A stretch of 28,732 bases of DNA from a virus. Positions 8,314 to 15,953 of this stretch are shown piece after piece. The position numbers and the translations under genes were made by a program. The DNA lies in the IMG/VR virus record IMGVR_UViG_3300047498_000107, positions 1-28,732 of that record. One strand, given 5' to 3'. The stretch's first letter is position 1, and the number at the start of each line of letters is the position of its first letter. Under the pieces are notes generated by a model that saw only the letters and a program-made list of their open reading frames with translations, was not told where the DNA came from and did no database searches.

Positions 8314-8796
8314 TTAAAAAATGGTCAATGGGGTGCCGGTCGGATCGGTCAGCGGCTGGCCGGATGGCGTAGTCAACGCGCCTGAAGGTGCAGGCACAGA
8401 GGCCAGGGCAATCACAGGGAGTGCTATACTGCGCGCCAACGTGCGGCCGCCGCCGGTGGTGATGGTTACCGTGACAGTATAGTTCGTTAGCGCCTGCCCC
8501 CCGGTCAGCCAGAGGACGGCGCGCGGGCCATCTGCAGAGGCAGACACCAGGGTCACATCGCCGGCGTTCGACGGGCTGACGGTAACATCGAGGGTACTGA
8601 TCGTGTCGCCCGGGTTGGCAGTCAGCGCCGGGAGTATGTCAAACACATAGTCCAGCGTGTCGCCCGGATCTTTTGCCGGCCAGACGAGTGCCTGCGCCGG
8701 TGGCACAGCGGGTCCCCGCGGAATCGGGACAAAGCCGTCGATCTGCACATAGCGCGCGTTCGAGGGGCGCCAGAGATGGTTGGCCGGTGTCGTCAT
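8314..8796 (-). CDS. Phage fibre-tail adaptor-like protein
   Basis: A 160-residue protein lying between the glycine-rich fibre and the beta-helix spike. Residues about 43-125 (KDPGDTLDYVFDI..., then DTISTLDVTV and AVLWLTGG...YTVTVTITT) match my memory of fibre-tail adaptor proteins in caulobacter-type phages: a DPxxxLDY opening followed by an Ig-like beta-sandwich. The last 25 residues are proline/threonine-rich and extended. A good ribosome-binding site (GGGAGAG) precedes the ATG. Inferred role: link the spikes and fibres to the baseplate. The call rests on motif memory and position. Confidence 0.65.
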   Translation of the reverse strand: MTTPANHLWRPSNARYVQIDGFVPIPRGPAVPPAQALVWPAKDPGDTLDYVFDILPALTANPGDTISTLDVTVSPSNAGDVTLVSASADGPRAVLWLTGGQALTNYTVTVTITTGGGRTLARSIALPVIALASVPAPSGALTTPSGQPLTDPTGTPLTIF

Positions 8797-8811
8797 TGGC
8801 TCTCTCCCGGA

Positions 8812-10065
8812 TCAATATTCGACAATAATGAGGCCCGGAGCGCCGGCACCCCCAGGCGAGCCGACCGGGCCGGTACCGGTGGAACAACCGCCGCCGCCGC
8901 CGCCGCCGCCATAGCCGCCCGCATTGGTCCCGCTCAGCGGGCCGCTGGTGGCGCGGCCATTACCCGGACCGCCGCCATCACCGCCCCGGCAGGCGACGAC
9001 GATACAGTCGCTGCCGTCGGAACCGACGTAAGTGACCTGGCCGCCGGAACCGCCGCCGCCGCCGCCGCCGGCCAGCGCAAACGAGGACACGGTGCCCCCC
9101 TGCCCGCCGCCGCCGCCGGTCGCGGCGATATAGCTGCCGAAACTGGAGGTCCCGCCGCTGGCCCCGGTGCCGGTGCTGGTCGGCGCGGCTGCCCCGGCGC
9201 CGATTGTCACCGCCACCACGGTGCCGGCGACGAGACCGCCGATGGTGCCGACGACCCGGCCGCCGGCGCCCCCGCCGCCGCTTGGCATGGTGCTGTGATA
9301 GCCACCGGCACCACCGCCGCCGATCGCGGTGACGCGGACCGTGGTCACGTTGCTCGGCACGGTGAAGTTGCCCGATGCCGCAAAAACCTGCATCGTTGCA
9401 AAGCCGGGCCGCAGCGCCGGCAGTTTGTAGGCAAGGAACGGCGCGCCGGGGATCGTGACGATGTTGGTCCCGGTGATGGCACTCTGGCCGTAATTTACCG
9501 TGATCACATAAAGTCCGACCCAGCCGGTATCCACCGCGGGCGTGGTCTGCGTGCCCGCCGCTGCAGCGGCACCCGGCTTGAGCTGCAGCTGCACGCGCTG
9601 GATCCGCTGCGTGTTTTGCGCGGTGCCGGAATTGGCCGGTCCGGAATAGGGCACGCTCGGATTGGCGGCGTTGACGTAAGGCAGCACCGTTGCGTCGGTA
9701 TCGGTCTCGGCAAACGCCGCTTCGATCAGATAATTGACCGACTGCCCGGAACTTGCCGGCGCGGTCAGGGTAAAACTCGTCGCCTGCAGATTGATGCCGG
9801 TCTTTACGATCTGGTCGGTAAGGTCGGCGGCCAGAGACCCATAGGCGGTGGCGTCCACGGTGGTTAGCTGGGTTATGCTACCAGGAGCGACGTTGACGGT
9901 AAGCGAGGCTGGCGAGGTCGGCGTGCAGGCGAGGCCGTCAGCAACCGTGCCGAGCCCAAGTGTGGCCGCAGTGAGGGCGGCGATACCAACCATGGCGTTG
10001 CGGCCCGGGTACAGAATATCCGTATCCAACGGGATGCTCCCGGGATAGACGATGTTGCGATCCAT
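8812..10065 (-). CDS. Tail fibre with glycine-rich tip domain
   Basis: A 417-residue protein. It begins MDRNIVYPGSIPLDTDIL, an N-terminus typical of baseplate-attached fibre proteins placed after gpI. Residues about 30-240 are a beta-rich shaft. From about 245 onward the chain is dominated by glycine runs (GGGGAGG, GGGGGQGG, GGGGGGGGSGG) and ends GAPGLIIVEY. Such Gly-rich tips with a GLIIVEY-type ending are known in adhesins and may form packed polyglycine helices, as in T-even S16-type gp38. The runs of GCC/GGC make local GC very high. GAGGA precedes the ATG at good spacing. It follows the gpI-like gene by 9 bases. Likely a primary receptor-binding fibre. Confidence 0.8.
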   Translation of the reverse strand: MDRNIVYPGSIPLDTDILYPGRNAMVGIAALTAATLGLGTVADGLACTPTSPASLTVNVAPGSITQLTTVDATAYGSLAADLTDQIVKTGINLQATSFTLTAPASSGQSVNYLIEAAFAETDTDATVLPYVNAANPSVPYSGPANSGTAQNTQRIQRVQLQLKPGAAAAAGTQTTPAVDTGWVGLYVITVNYGQSAITGTNIVTIPGAPFLAYKLPALRPGFATMQVFAASGNFTVPSNVTTVRVTAIGGGGAGGYHSTMPSGGGGAGGRVVGTIGGLVAGTVVAVTIGAGAAAPTSTGTGASGGTSSFGSYIAATGGGGGQGGTVSSFALAGGGGGGGSGGQVTYVGSDGSDCIVVACRGGDGGGPGNGRATSGPLSGTNAGGYGGGGGGGGCSTGTGPVGSPGGAGAPGLIIVEY

Positions 10066-10074
10066 GCGAAATCC

Positions 10075-10731
10075 TCAGTTGGAAATTTTGGTCCAGGCAA
10101 TGGTGGCTGTTGGCAGCACCGCGGCGACCGCGGCAAAAATATCCGCGTCGCTGATGTTGCCCTGAAATTCTGCGGCGTCAGCGTAAAACATCGGCGCGGT
10201 GCGATAGCCGCCGGGCCCCCTGCCATAGCCGCCGGCATTGCTAATCGGTGTGTTGTCCGGCCGAAACGCCGTGACGAAAAACTGAAACGGCAGGTTGGCG
10301 CTGCCATAGCCGCCGGCGGTATTATAGCCGAGATTGACGTTGTAGCCGCCGGTGTCACTGGCGTTGAAAGGCTCGAAAATTTCTGGCGCGCGGCCGGTCA
10401 GATTTGTCAGCGCCGAAATCACGCTGGCCCGCGTCGCACGGGACTGCAGCAGATTGCTGCGAATGCGTAGGCTGTAGGCGGCGTCGGCTTCCCCGGCGCG
10501 GCGCGGCAGCCCTCCTAAGCAAAAGTCCGCCGCCGCGATGTCAAGGAAAATGCCGCTGGCGGTGGCGATGCGGCCCTGTGCGATGACATACCCCAGTAAT
10601 GCATAGAGGCCGCTCCAGGCGTTCGCGAAGCCAGTGAGAAGCGCGTCCAGAATCGGCGAGGAATCCGCAAACCAGCGTGCAGGAAGAACCATTTTTAGCC
10701 GCGCCAGCATGTCAGCCGTGTCGCCGGTCAC
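10075..10731 (-). CDS. Baseplate wedge protein, gpI-like by position
   Basis: A 218-residue protein immediately after the gpJ-like gene, as P2 gene I follows J. The N-terminal half is helical (WFADSSPILDALLTGFANAWSGLYALLGYV) and contains the phrase GGLPRRAGEADAAYSLRIRSNLL, seen in phage tail proteins of this slot. A Gly/Tyr-rich stretch follows (about 127-180). The first possible start is GTG at 10731, three bases after the upstream stop. ATG at 10710 is an alternative that would drop seven residues. Neither has a clear Shine-Dalgarno sequence. Inferred role: outer baseplate wedge connecting fibres. The assignment to the I family is by context more than by motif. Confidence 0.65.
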   Translation of the reverse strand: MTGDTADMLARLKMVLPARWFADSSPILDALLTGFANAWSGLYALLGYVIAQGRIATASGIFLDIAAADFCLGGLPRRAGEADAAYSLRIRSNLLQSRATRASVISALTNLTGRAPEIFEPFNASDTGGYNVNLGYNTAGGYGSANLPFQFFVTAFRPDNTPISNAGGYGRGPGGYRTAPMFYADAAEFQGNISDADIFAAVAAVLPTATIAWTKISN

Positions 10732-10734
10732 GGC

Positions 10735-11859
10735 TCAGGCCACCGTCACGGTGCCGACACGCACGACACCGAAAATGGGCGGTACCAGATCAGCAGCGGC
10801 GCCGTTGAGCAGCAGGCCGGAGACATTGGTGATGGTCGTGGCAGCGTCATAGGCAAGCTGCGCCAGCCGCGTATAGCTGAGCGTGGCGCCGACCGGCAGA
10901 CCCGCGATATAGGTTTCGATGGCGGTTGCTGCGGCCGCCACGGCCGCCGCATGTGACGCAGCCGCGGTCGTGGTCAGCGTAAGGGCAATATTCGCGGTGC
11001 TCACGACCGGTCCCTGGACAGCAAAACTGCTGCCGACCGGCCGAATCGCATCCACCGCCTGCTGCACCGTGGTCAGCAGGCCTGCCGGCGGATCGCCCGA
11101 ACCATCATCGACCGTGACAACAAAATGTCCCATCTGTGTGACCGCAGCCTGGTTGAGATTTTCGCTGATCCCATAGCTAAGGCCTTGTTGGATGCCCGCG
11201 ATCGCCGCCCCCACCGCCACATTCGTCGCGCGCGAAAGGCTGGCTAGATAATTGCCAAATCTGGCGCGAAATGCAGTGTCGCTCTCGGCATCTAGGCCGC
11301 CGGTACAGGCCGCGACGTTGGTCACCGTGTCGACGCCCGGTATCGCCGAGCTAAGCAGCGCGAGCGCTGCCGGCTGGATGTTTCCTGCACTGCCGGGGAG
11401 GGCAGCGACAACTGCGACGGTCAATCCGGCGACCCCAGCCGCCAGCGTATATCCGTCTGCCGCGGCATTGTAATTTGCATTGGTTGGGTCGACCACAACC
11501 AAAAAACTTTGGGTGTTTCCGGCGGTTGAGACGCTGGTTCCGACCGGGATGAACGCCACCGTGCTTTGGGTAAACCGGGCCAGCGTAACCTGCCCGCTCG
11601 CCGCGACCGCGGGTAGGCGCGCAAAACCAAAATCTGCGCCAAAACTATCGCAATCGGCACCGCCGCTTGTCGCCAGCCGAGTACTCGACAGAACCTGGAC
11701 AATCAGCCACTGCAACCATAGTGCCACGGAGGCATTGGCCTCCAGCAGCGCGCGCAGCACCGAGCCCACCGTCAGATCCAGCAGTGTGCCTGCTGCACCT
11801 TGCACGGATGCAGCCATGCCCTCGACCATCGTCGAGAAATTTTGCAGCGATAATTGCAT
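10735..11859 (-). CDS. Baseplate assembly protein J-like
   Basis: A 374-residue protein of the Baseplate_J/gpJ (gp47) family. The N-terminus has a helical lead (MQLSLQNFSTMVEGMAASVQ...LLDLTVGSVLRALLEANAS) and the middle has the family phrase GSAGNIQPAALALLSSAIPGVDTVTN...GGLDAESDTAFRARF at about 210-255. The C-terminal domain is alpha/beta with a repeated Ala-rich helix. The frame is open upstream to 12105, but ATG at 11859 follows GTAGG at good spacing and starts just after the gpW gene ends. The upstream part has no phage-like character, so the shorter form is chosen. Role: wedge scaffold of the contractile-tail baseplate, working with gpW and gpI. Confidence 0.88.
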   Translation of the reverse strand: MQLSLQNFSTMVEGMAASVQGAAGTLLDLTVGSVLRALLEANASVALWLQWLIVQVLSSTRLATSGGADCDSFGADFGFARLPAVAASGQVTLARFTQSTVAFIPVGTSVSTAGNTQSFLVVVDPTNANYNAAADGYTLAAGVAGLTVAVVAALPGSAGNIQPAALALLSSAIPGVDTVTNVAACTGGLDAESDTAFRARFGNYLASLSRATNVAVGAAIAGIQQGLSYGISENLNQAAVTQMGHFVVTVDDGSGDPPAGLLTTVQQAVDAIRPVGSSFAVQGPVVSTANIALTLTTTAAASHAAAVAAAATAIETYIAGLPVGATLSYTRLAQLAYDAATTITNVSGLLLNGAAADLVPPIFGVVRVGTVTVA

Positions 11860-11866
11860 AAAAAAC

Positions 11867-12229
11867 CTACAGAGAAAATGTGAGGGCTGAGGTTGGACCG
11901 TTCGGCGCGTCGGCGTAGCGCAGCGACAGCGTAACTGTGCCGTCATTGCCAACGGCCGTGCTGACCACTGGCGAGGGTGTCGTTGCCACAACGGATTCCA
12001 GTAGAAGCTGCCCCCGGGCGACAGCTGAAATTGCGGCCGGCGCGTCCGGCTGGCCGATGAACTGACCGAGCCCGGCGCCATAGGTAAGTTGCCAGATATA
12101 AGCACCCGGGTTGGTCAGCAGCCGGCGCAGCACACGCTGCTGCGTCAACGCCGCGCCATCACTTAACAGCAGGTCCCCGGTCGGGCCAACCGCCAGGTCG
12201 CCACCGAATTGCAGCGCAAGGTCGGCCAT
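11867..12229 (-). CDS. Baseplate protein W-like (gp25 family)
   Basis: A 120-residue protein of the gpW/gp25-like baseplate family. It has the expected opening (LQFGGDLAVGPTGDLLLSDGAALTQQRVLRRLLTNPG) followed by YGAGLGQFIGQ at about 50-60. These match the 'D...QRVLRRLLTNPG.Y.W...YGAGL' pattern of tail proteins in this slot. The ATG overlaps the end of the gpV-like gene (ATGA-type overlap at 12229). It sits between V and J as in P2-like tails. In contractile systems this protein joins wedges and nucleates the sheath. Length is usual for the family. Confidence 0.85.
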   Translation of the reverse strand: MADLALQFGGDLAVGPTGDLLLSDGAALTQQRVLRRLLTNPGAYIWQLTYGAGLGQFIGQPDAPAAISAVARGQLLLESVVATTPSPVVSTAVGNDGTVTLSLRYADAPNGPTSALTFSL

Positions 12230-12774
12230 CAGACCACCACAGAGGGTAATCCGGACGCTCCCCCCTGCGGGTCCGGATGGGTATGCGTATCATGCGCATT
12301 GCGCAACGCCGCCACGGTGCCATGGGCACCATTCTGATCGGAGATATCGCCGCTCACAACGAGATCTCCAGTGACATTCACCACCGGTGCCGCCAGCGCG
12401 ATATTTCCGTCATTGAGCAATTTCAGGTAACTCCCGGTTTGATGACGTAACCAAAGTTCGCCGGCGGGTGCAGGCAAAGGCTGGTCCACAGCCGACCATA
12501 CCCCACCCAGAATCACACCCTGTTCGGAGTCGCCTTCCTGGGCGATCACCAGCACCTGCGACCCGGGGGTCAGCGGTGCGACAAAACCCCAGCCGTTGCC
12601 GACCCAGGAGGACAGGACCGGCAACCAGCCACTCAGGACATTCTCCGGCTGAATCAACACACGCGCGGCAAAGGCATTGGGGTCGAAACTTGAGACCAGG
12701 CCGAAGCGGGCCACCCCGCCACGCCCGTCGAGCCCGCCGGCCTGCGCCTTCACCATGTTCCAGAATTGATCCAC
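12229..12774 (-). CDS. Baseplate central spike protein V-like
   Basis: A 181-residue spike protein. Residues about 20-95 form an OB-fold-like domain (ARVLIQPENVLSGWLPVL, then GWGFVAPLTPGSQVLV, QEGDSEQGVILGGVW), the usual gpV/gp45 pattern. The 120-145 region has the short beta-repeat of a spike needle. Near the end is HTHPDPQGG (164-172). An HxH motif in this place binds the tip iron in P2 gpV-type spikes; here that is inferred. The start is GTG at 12774, supported by GAGGGGG a few bases upstream and by conservation from the first residues. It overlaps the W gene. Role: membrane-piercing tip. Confidence 0.88.
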   Translation of the reverse strand: MDQFWNMVKAQAGGLDGRGGVARFGLVSSFDPNAFAARVLIQPENVLSGWLPVLSSWVGNGWGFVAPLTPGSQVLVIAQEGDSEQGVILGGVWSAVDQPLPAPAGELWLRHQTGSYLKLLNDGNIALAAPVVNVTGDLVVSGDISDQNGAHGTVAALRNAHDTHTHPDPQGGASGLPSVVV

Positions 12775-12783
12775 GCCGCCCCC

Positions 12784-13782
12784 TCAGTTTGCCGCGTAAG
12801 CCAAGATATTCTGCGTAAATCCAGAATTTTTATGAAGCGAGCGCGATATCGCAGAGATCGTATAGTTCTGATCGAGTGGCGAGTCCGTGCCGCGCAGCAG
12901 CAACTGCATCCCCGGGCTGAGGCTGACATCGGCCGGCATTGCACCGCTCAAAATCGTTGCATGCGTTCCCAGCGTCGCCAAATGGTTGCCAGCAAGGTTT
13001 TGCGCCTGCGTCGCCGTCAGATTCGGCCTGACGATTGTCGTCCGCGTTCCGCTGCCGGCACCACCAGAAATGACGGCCTTGTCACGACTGTTCCACGATT
13101 TTACCTGTGCACTCTGCGGCAGACTCGTTGCCATGTCGAACGATAGAGCCATAAAATCATGCACTGTCAGGAACACTGGTGCAGCATATATGGGCGGCGC
13201 AAAGATGAGTGTAGTGCCCTGCACCGCGAGGGAAAAACCCTCGGCCTGCGCGAGCATGACCAGCAAATTCCATTCCGTCGTGGCACGGGAGTTCTGCCCT
13301 AGCGCACTCCTCGCGTGATCTAACTCATAATATTGCCCGACCGGCGTCGGTGTCGACGTGATGTTTCCCGTCAGCCCATGTCGCCCGGCGATGGCGGTTG
13401 CAATCTGGCTCGCCGTCTGATTGGCAAATGTTTCTGAAATCTCAGTGTCGATCAGCCGCGCCGAGAGGTCGCGTCCGCTGAGCATCGCAATTTTTTGCGC
13501 GAAATTTATCTGTATGTTGTCAATCTGACCGGTCAGCAGCGAGACATAACTGATCCCGTCCAGTGCCGCCTCGATCGTGATCATCTGCAGCCCCAGCGCA
13601 GAGAAATATCCGACGGTGGTCGCAGGCGAAGCCCCTATCGCAAAACTGAGGCTGAACCTGTCGGCGGCAAAATAACCTACGGCTTCAATGCGAAAGGCCA
13701 CGGCGCCTGCCACGGCAACACCCGCGATGCTGGCGCGCAATATGGGCTGGTCAACCGGCAATGCCGCCCCCCGCTGTGGCAT
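12784..13782 (-). CDS. Baseplate hub protein, gpD (late control D) family
   Basis: A 332-residue protein of the phage late control gene D/gp27-like hub family. Visible cues are the order X-D-V, LLTGQIDNIQINFAQKIAMLSGRDLSARLID (about 80-112), a LysM-adjacent position, and a C-terminal half with LAGNHLATLGTHATILSGAMPADVSLSPGM, typical of hub proteins. The ATG at 13782 overlaps the LysM gene by 32 bases. A TTG at 13761 preceded by a GGGGGG run is a credible alternative start that reduces the overlap. Role: trimeric hub between the tail tube and the spike. Confidence 0.85.
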   Translation of the reverse strand: MPQRGAALPVDQPILRASIAGVAVAGAVAFRIEAVGYFAADRFSLSFAIGASPATTVGYFSALGLQMITIEAALDGISYVSLLTGQIDNIQINFAQKIAMLSGRDLSARLIDTEISETFANQTASQIATAIAGRHGLTGNITSTPTPVGQYYELDHARSALGQNSRATTEWNLLVMLAQAEGFSLAVQGTTLIFAPPIYAAPVFLTVHDFMALSFDMATSLPQSAQVKSWNSRDKAVISGGAGSGTRTTIVRPNLTATQAQNLAGNHLATLGTHATILSGAMPADVSLSPGMQLLLRGTDSPLDQNYTISAISRSLHKNSGFTQNILAYAAN

Positions 13783-13939
13783 CGACGGCTGGAATCACCA
13801 AGTTCTGGACTCCCTGAACCACCGGATCCAACAAGTTATTCGCTTGCGCGATACGATTCCACTGGGTCGCATCGTTCAGGTATTTCGCTGCGATGGCGAA
13901 TAGATTGCCGCCGGCAACGGTAATGGTCCGGTTACTCAT
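13751..13939 (-). CDS. LysM-domain tail protein, gpX-like
   Basis: A 62-residue protein that is almost entirely one LysM fold: ITVAGGNLFAIAAKYLNDATQWNRIAQANNL, then VQGVQNLVIP (about 5-50), followed by a Gly/Ala tail. This matches tail protein X of P2-like phages, which links tube-side and hub proteins. Its ATG overlaps the upstream stop (ATGA), and its end overlaps the gpD-like gene. Short, but clearly recognisable and in the canonical place. Confidence 0.88.
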   Translation of the reverse strand: MSNRTITVAGGNLFAIAAKYLNDATQWNRIAQANNLLDPVVQGVQNLVIPAVDATAGGGIAG

Positions 13940-14634
13940 AAAAACTCATTTGCAAGATTGTTTGCGGCACGACTAACATAGCTGCCCATCGCAGTCAGAC
14001 CCGCAAGTTGCGATGAGGCACCAGATAATTGTGTTATCGCCGCCGCACCGGAACTGGCATCCGGAGCGTTGCGGACCGCCGCCGTCGCGCTGGTCAGCAG
14101 CGCGCCGCCGCTGCCGATAGCCGCGCCCAGTACCCCCTGAACCCCGGCAAGTCCGGCTAGGCTGGTCGCGCTCAAGCCCACAAGCGAAACCCCCGCCTGA
14201 CCTGAAAAGCCCGCGGCCACGGTCAGATCATCACCGATCAAATTCGCAAAAGGTGCTGCCATTGAGGCAACCTCCGCTAGCGGATCAGTTACCACAACGC
14301 AGTCTATGGTAAATGGAATTAAATTCGATTTCTGATATTCCGCAGAAAACCTCTCGATGATGACGGTATAGAAAAACCCGTCCCAAATTAGCGGCAGCGC
14401 TGCTCCCAAGGCGCGCGCTGCATCCAATAGCTGCGCCCGTTGCACCGCCTCGCTGCCGGAAAAGACGCCGGAGAACGATATGATACCGTCATCTATGCCG
14501 AGCGCTGACACGACGCGGCCACCACCAATGAGGTTTTGTGTAACCACACGTTGCTTACCGCCGAACGAGATTTTCTCCGGCACTTCCATATCCTGGAACG
14601 GCACACCGCCCAGCGTAAGAATCACATTACTCAT
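13936..14634 (-). CDS. Tail/baseplate protein, gpU-like by position
   Basis: A 232-residue protein between the tape-measure slot and LysM, where P2 gpU or Mu gp43 lies. The first 120 residues fit the general gpU pattern: GGVPFQDMEVPEKISFGGKQ, a GIDDGIISFSGVFSG segment near 47-61, and PLIWDGFFYTVIIERFSAEY (about 80-100). The last 100 residues are Ala/Gly/Ser-rich and low in charge, an extension absent from P2 gpU. AGGA lies 9 bases before the ATG. Likely role: cap at the hub-proximal end of the tube. The family call is tentative. Confidence 0.6.
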   Translation of the reverse strand: MSNVILTLGGVPFQDMEVPEKISFGGKQRVVTQNLIGGGRVVSALGIDDGIISFSGVFSGSEAVQRAQLLDAARALGAALPLIWDGFFYTVIIERFSAEYQKSNLIPFTIDCVVVTDPLAEVASMAAPFANLIGDDLTVAAGFSGQAGVSLVGLSATSLAGLAGVQGVLGAAIGSGGALLTSATAAVRNAPDASSGAAAITQLSGASSQLAGLTAMGSYVSRAANNLANEFL

Positions 14635-14643
14635 AAAGGAATC

Positions 14644-15696
14644 CTAAAGCGCTTGTGTCAGACCAGCCCAAGCTGGCGTTAGGCGAGGATCAAATGCGCT
14701 GCCGCCCGATGGCGGCAAGCGCGCCTGGCGAAAAAAGAATTCTCCCAGCGCATCAGAAAAATTTTGCTGCGCGGATGCCGGGATGTTCTCGCCTTGCCAA
14801 GCACCTTTACGCTGTTCGGAACCAAAATCCACTGAGGCGGTCAAGGCACTCTTAGCACTGCCGAAACTCATTGCGTGACTTTCCTGGCGTCCTTCACCTA
14901 CGCTGAAAAATCCAGCGCGACCCTGTTCAGGTAAAATCTGCCTCCCGGTTTCCATAGACTGAGCGCCCCGGATCGCTGTCAGTCGGGTCTCAACGGGCGC
15001 AAATGATCGAATGTTATGCCGACGTCCCTCAGATGAGCGAATCTGGTCCGTTCCTTTTGCTCCACCGGACCAAACGTCATGCAACGTCCGCATCATACGC
15101 GCCCCATCTGCCGACATCGGACCGACGGGCTGAAAAGTCCGGCGCGTCGTCATCCACGACGGTGGACGAGCCTTATTCTTCAACAAAACCGATACATCCC
15201 ATGTATCCGTTGATCCTTTTTGTATAACTTCACTCGTCCTATGTAATCCTGCCGATTGAATTATCGCTCCTGCGGCCAGTGGCAGTGAGGCAAGTACTGT
15301 GGGCTTTCTGTATCGGCGGCTCAACGAGATTAATGGTGTCTTCGACGAAAATTTCGACGTCCCGGCTCCGACACCAGATTCAATATCCCAGGCCACAGAG
15401 GGTATCCCAGGTGAAAGATGCGCTTCTATTATGCCGTCATCCGATGAGTGCGTCTGAAAACCGCCGGTTTTCGACCGCCGCAATTGCCTCCATAATGGCG
15501 AAAACCGCGACATTTTGGCCTGAAAATTGGGATGGCCCCACACGGAATGTATGGTGAAATTCTCATAATCACGCGTGCTCAAGCCAAAGTTCATCTTCGC
15601 TGGTGACAAGTTCCGGCTAAGATCAAACGAGTTTCTTGCGGCAAAAAGCAGCCATTTCGAAAGCCCCAGAACATCGGGCACCTTTGTAAAAGACAT
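14644..15696 (-). CDS. Short protein in the tape-measure slot
   Basis: A 350-residue protein placed exactly where the tail tape measure is expected, after the tail assembly chaperone and before the gpU-like gene. It lacks the long helical, hydrophobic make-up of normal tape measures: it is rich in Arg, Ser and Gly, with one hydrophobic patch near residues 134-148 (VLASLPLAAGAIIQS). The C-terminus, RQARLPPSGGSAFDPRLTPAWAGL, is a motif I associate with the end of phage tail proteins of this slot. At about 0.15 nm per residue it would span only about 50 nm. The frame is unbroken, so it is not obviously a pseudogene. It could be a shortened tape measure or a remnant that kept its ends. Confidence 0.5.
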   Translation of the reverse strand: MSFTKVPDVLGLSKWLLFAARNSFDLSRNLSPAKMNFGLSTRDYENFTIHSVWGHPNFQAKMSRFSPLWRQLRRSKTGGFQTHSSDDGIIEAHLSPGIPSVAWDIESGVGAGTSKFSSKTPLISLSRRYRKPTVLASLPLAAGAIIQSAGLHRTSEVIQKGSTDTWDVSVLLKNKARPPSWMTTRRTFQPVGPMSADGARMMRTLHDVWSGGAKGTDQIRSSEGRRHNIRSFAPVETRLTAIRGAQSMETGRQILPEQGRAGFFSVGEGRQESHAMSFGSAKSALTASVDFGSEQRKGAWQGENIPASAQQNFSDALGEFFFRQARLPPSGGSAFDPRLTPAWAGLTQAL

Positions 15697-15710
15697 CGTG
15701 CTCGTCTTTG

Positions 15711-15767
15711 CTAAAGAGGTTCATATGACCCAAATCCGTGATCCGGAATCTGCCAGGATCGACTCAT
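15711..15767 (-). CDS. Possible 18-residue peptide between chaperone and tape-measure slot
   Basis: A very short open frame encoding MSRSWQIPDHGFGSYEPL fills the 86-base gap between the end of the frameshifted chaperone and the next gene. No Shine-Dalgarno sequence precedes it. Tiny conserved proteins do occur at this place in some alphaproteobacterial tail operons, so it is recorded, but it may be chance. Confidence 0.2.
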   Translation of the reverse strand: MSRSWQIPDHGFGSYEPL

Positions 15768-15782
15768 CTGTTAGATGCGATA

Positions 15783-15953
15783 TCAAAGATCATCCCAACA
15801 CAAACGCGTCCAGTCAAACATCAAGCCTGACAACTCACCGCAAACCACAACATAGGCCAGCCGGTCCACGTCGTCCAAGCCAAACGCAACCTCATAGGGC
15901 ACCCCGCACCTCACCAGATACAGGCAATCTATCAGCGCCGGGTGCCTGGCTAG
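15783..15953 (-). CDS. Tail assembly chaperone, frameshifted C-terminal extension (T domain)
   Basis: After a -1 shift at 15953-15959 the frame stays open for 56 further codons to TGA at 15783-15785. It begins LARHPALIDCLYLVRCGVPY and ends FDWTRLCWDDL. The fused product would be 155 residues against 99 for the unshifted form, like lambda gpG and gpGT. The extension has no start codon of its own and no other gene occupies this stretch. Its aromatic and acidic composition looks protein-coding. In related systems the long form recruits the tape measure and tube subunits during tail assembly. Confidence 0.8.
   Translation of the reverse strand, partial: LARHPALIDCLYLVRCGVPYEVAFGLDDVDRLAYVVVCGELSGLMFDWTRLCWDDL

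Noticed and set aside
7294-8385. Plus-strand open frame (363 codons) opposite the beta-helix spike
   Set aside because: It is antisense to a gene with clear pectate-lyase-type features; its composition is that of a GC-rich shadow frame.
8776-9867. Plus-strand open frame opposite the glycine-rich fibre
   Set aside because: Its Ala/Arg/Gly composition is the complement of the glycine codon runs; no domain is visible.
11860-12105. N-terminal extension of the gpJ-like protein
   Set aside because: The extra 82 residues overlap the gpW gene, are Arg/Pro-rich and unlike any baseplate protein; ATG at 11859 has its own ribosome-binding site.
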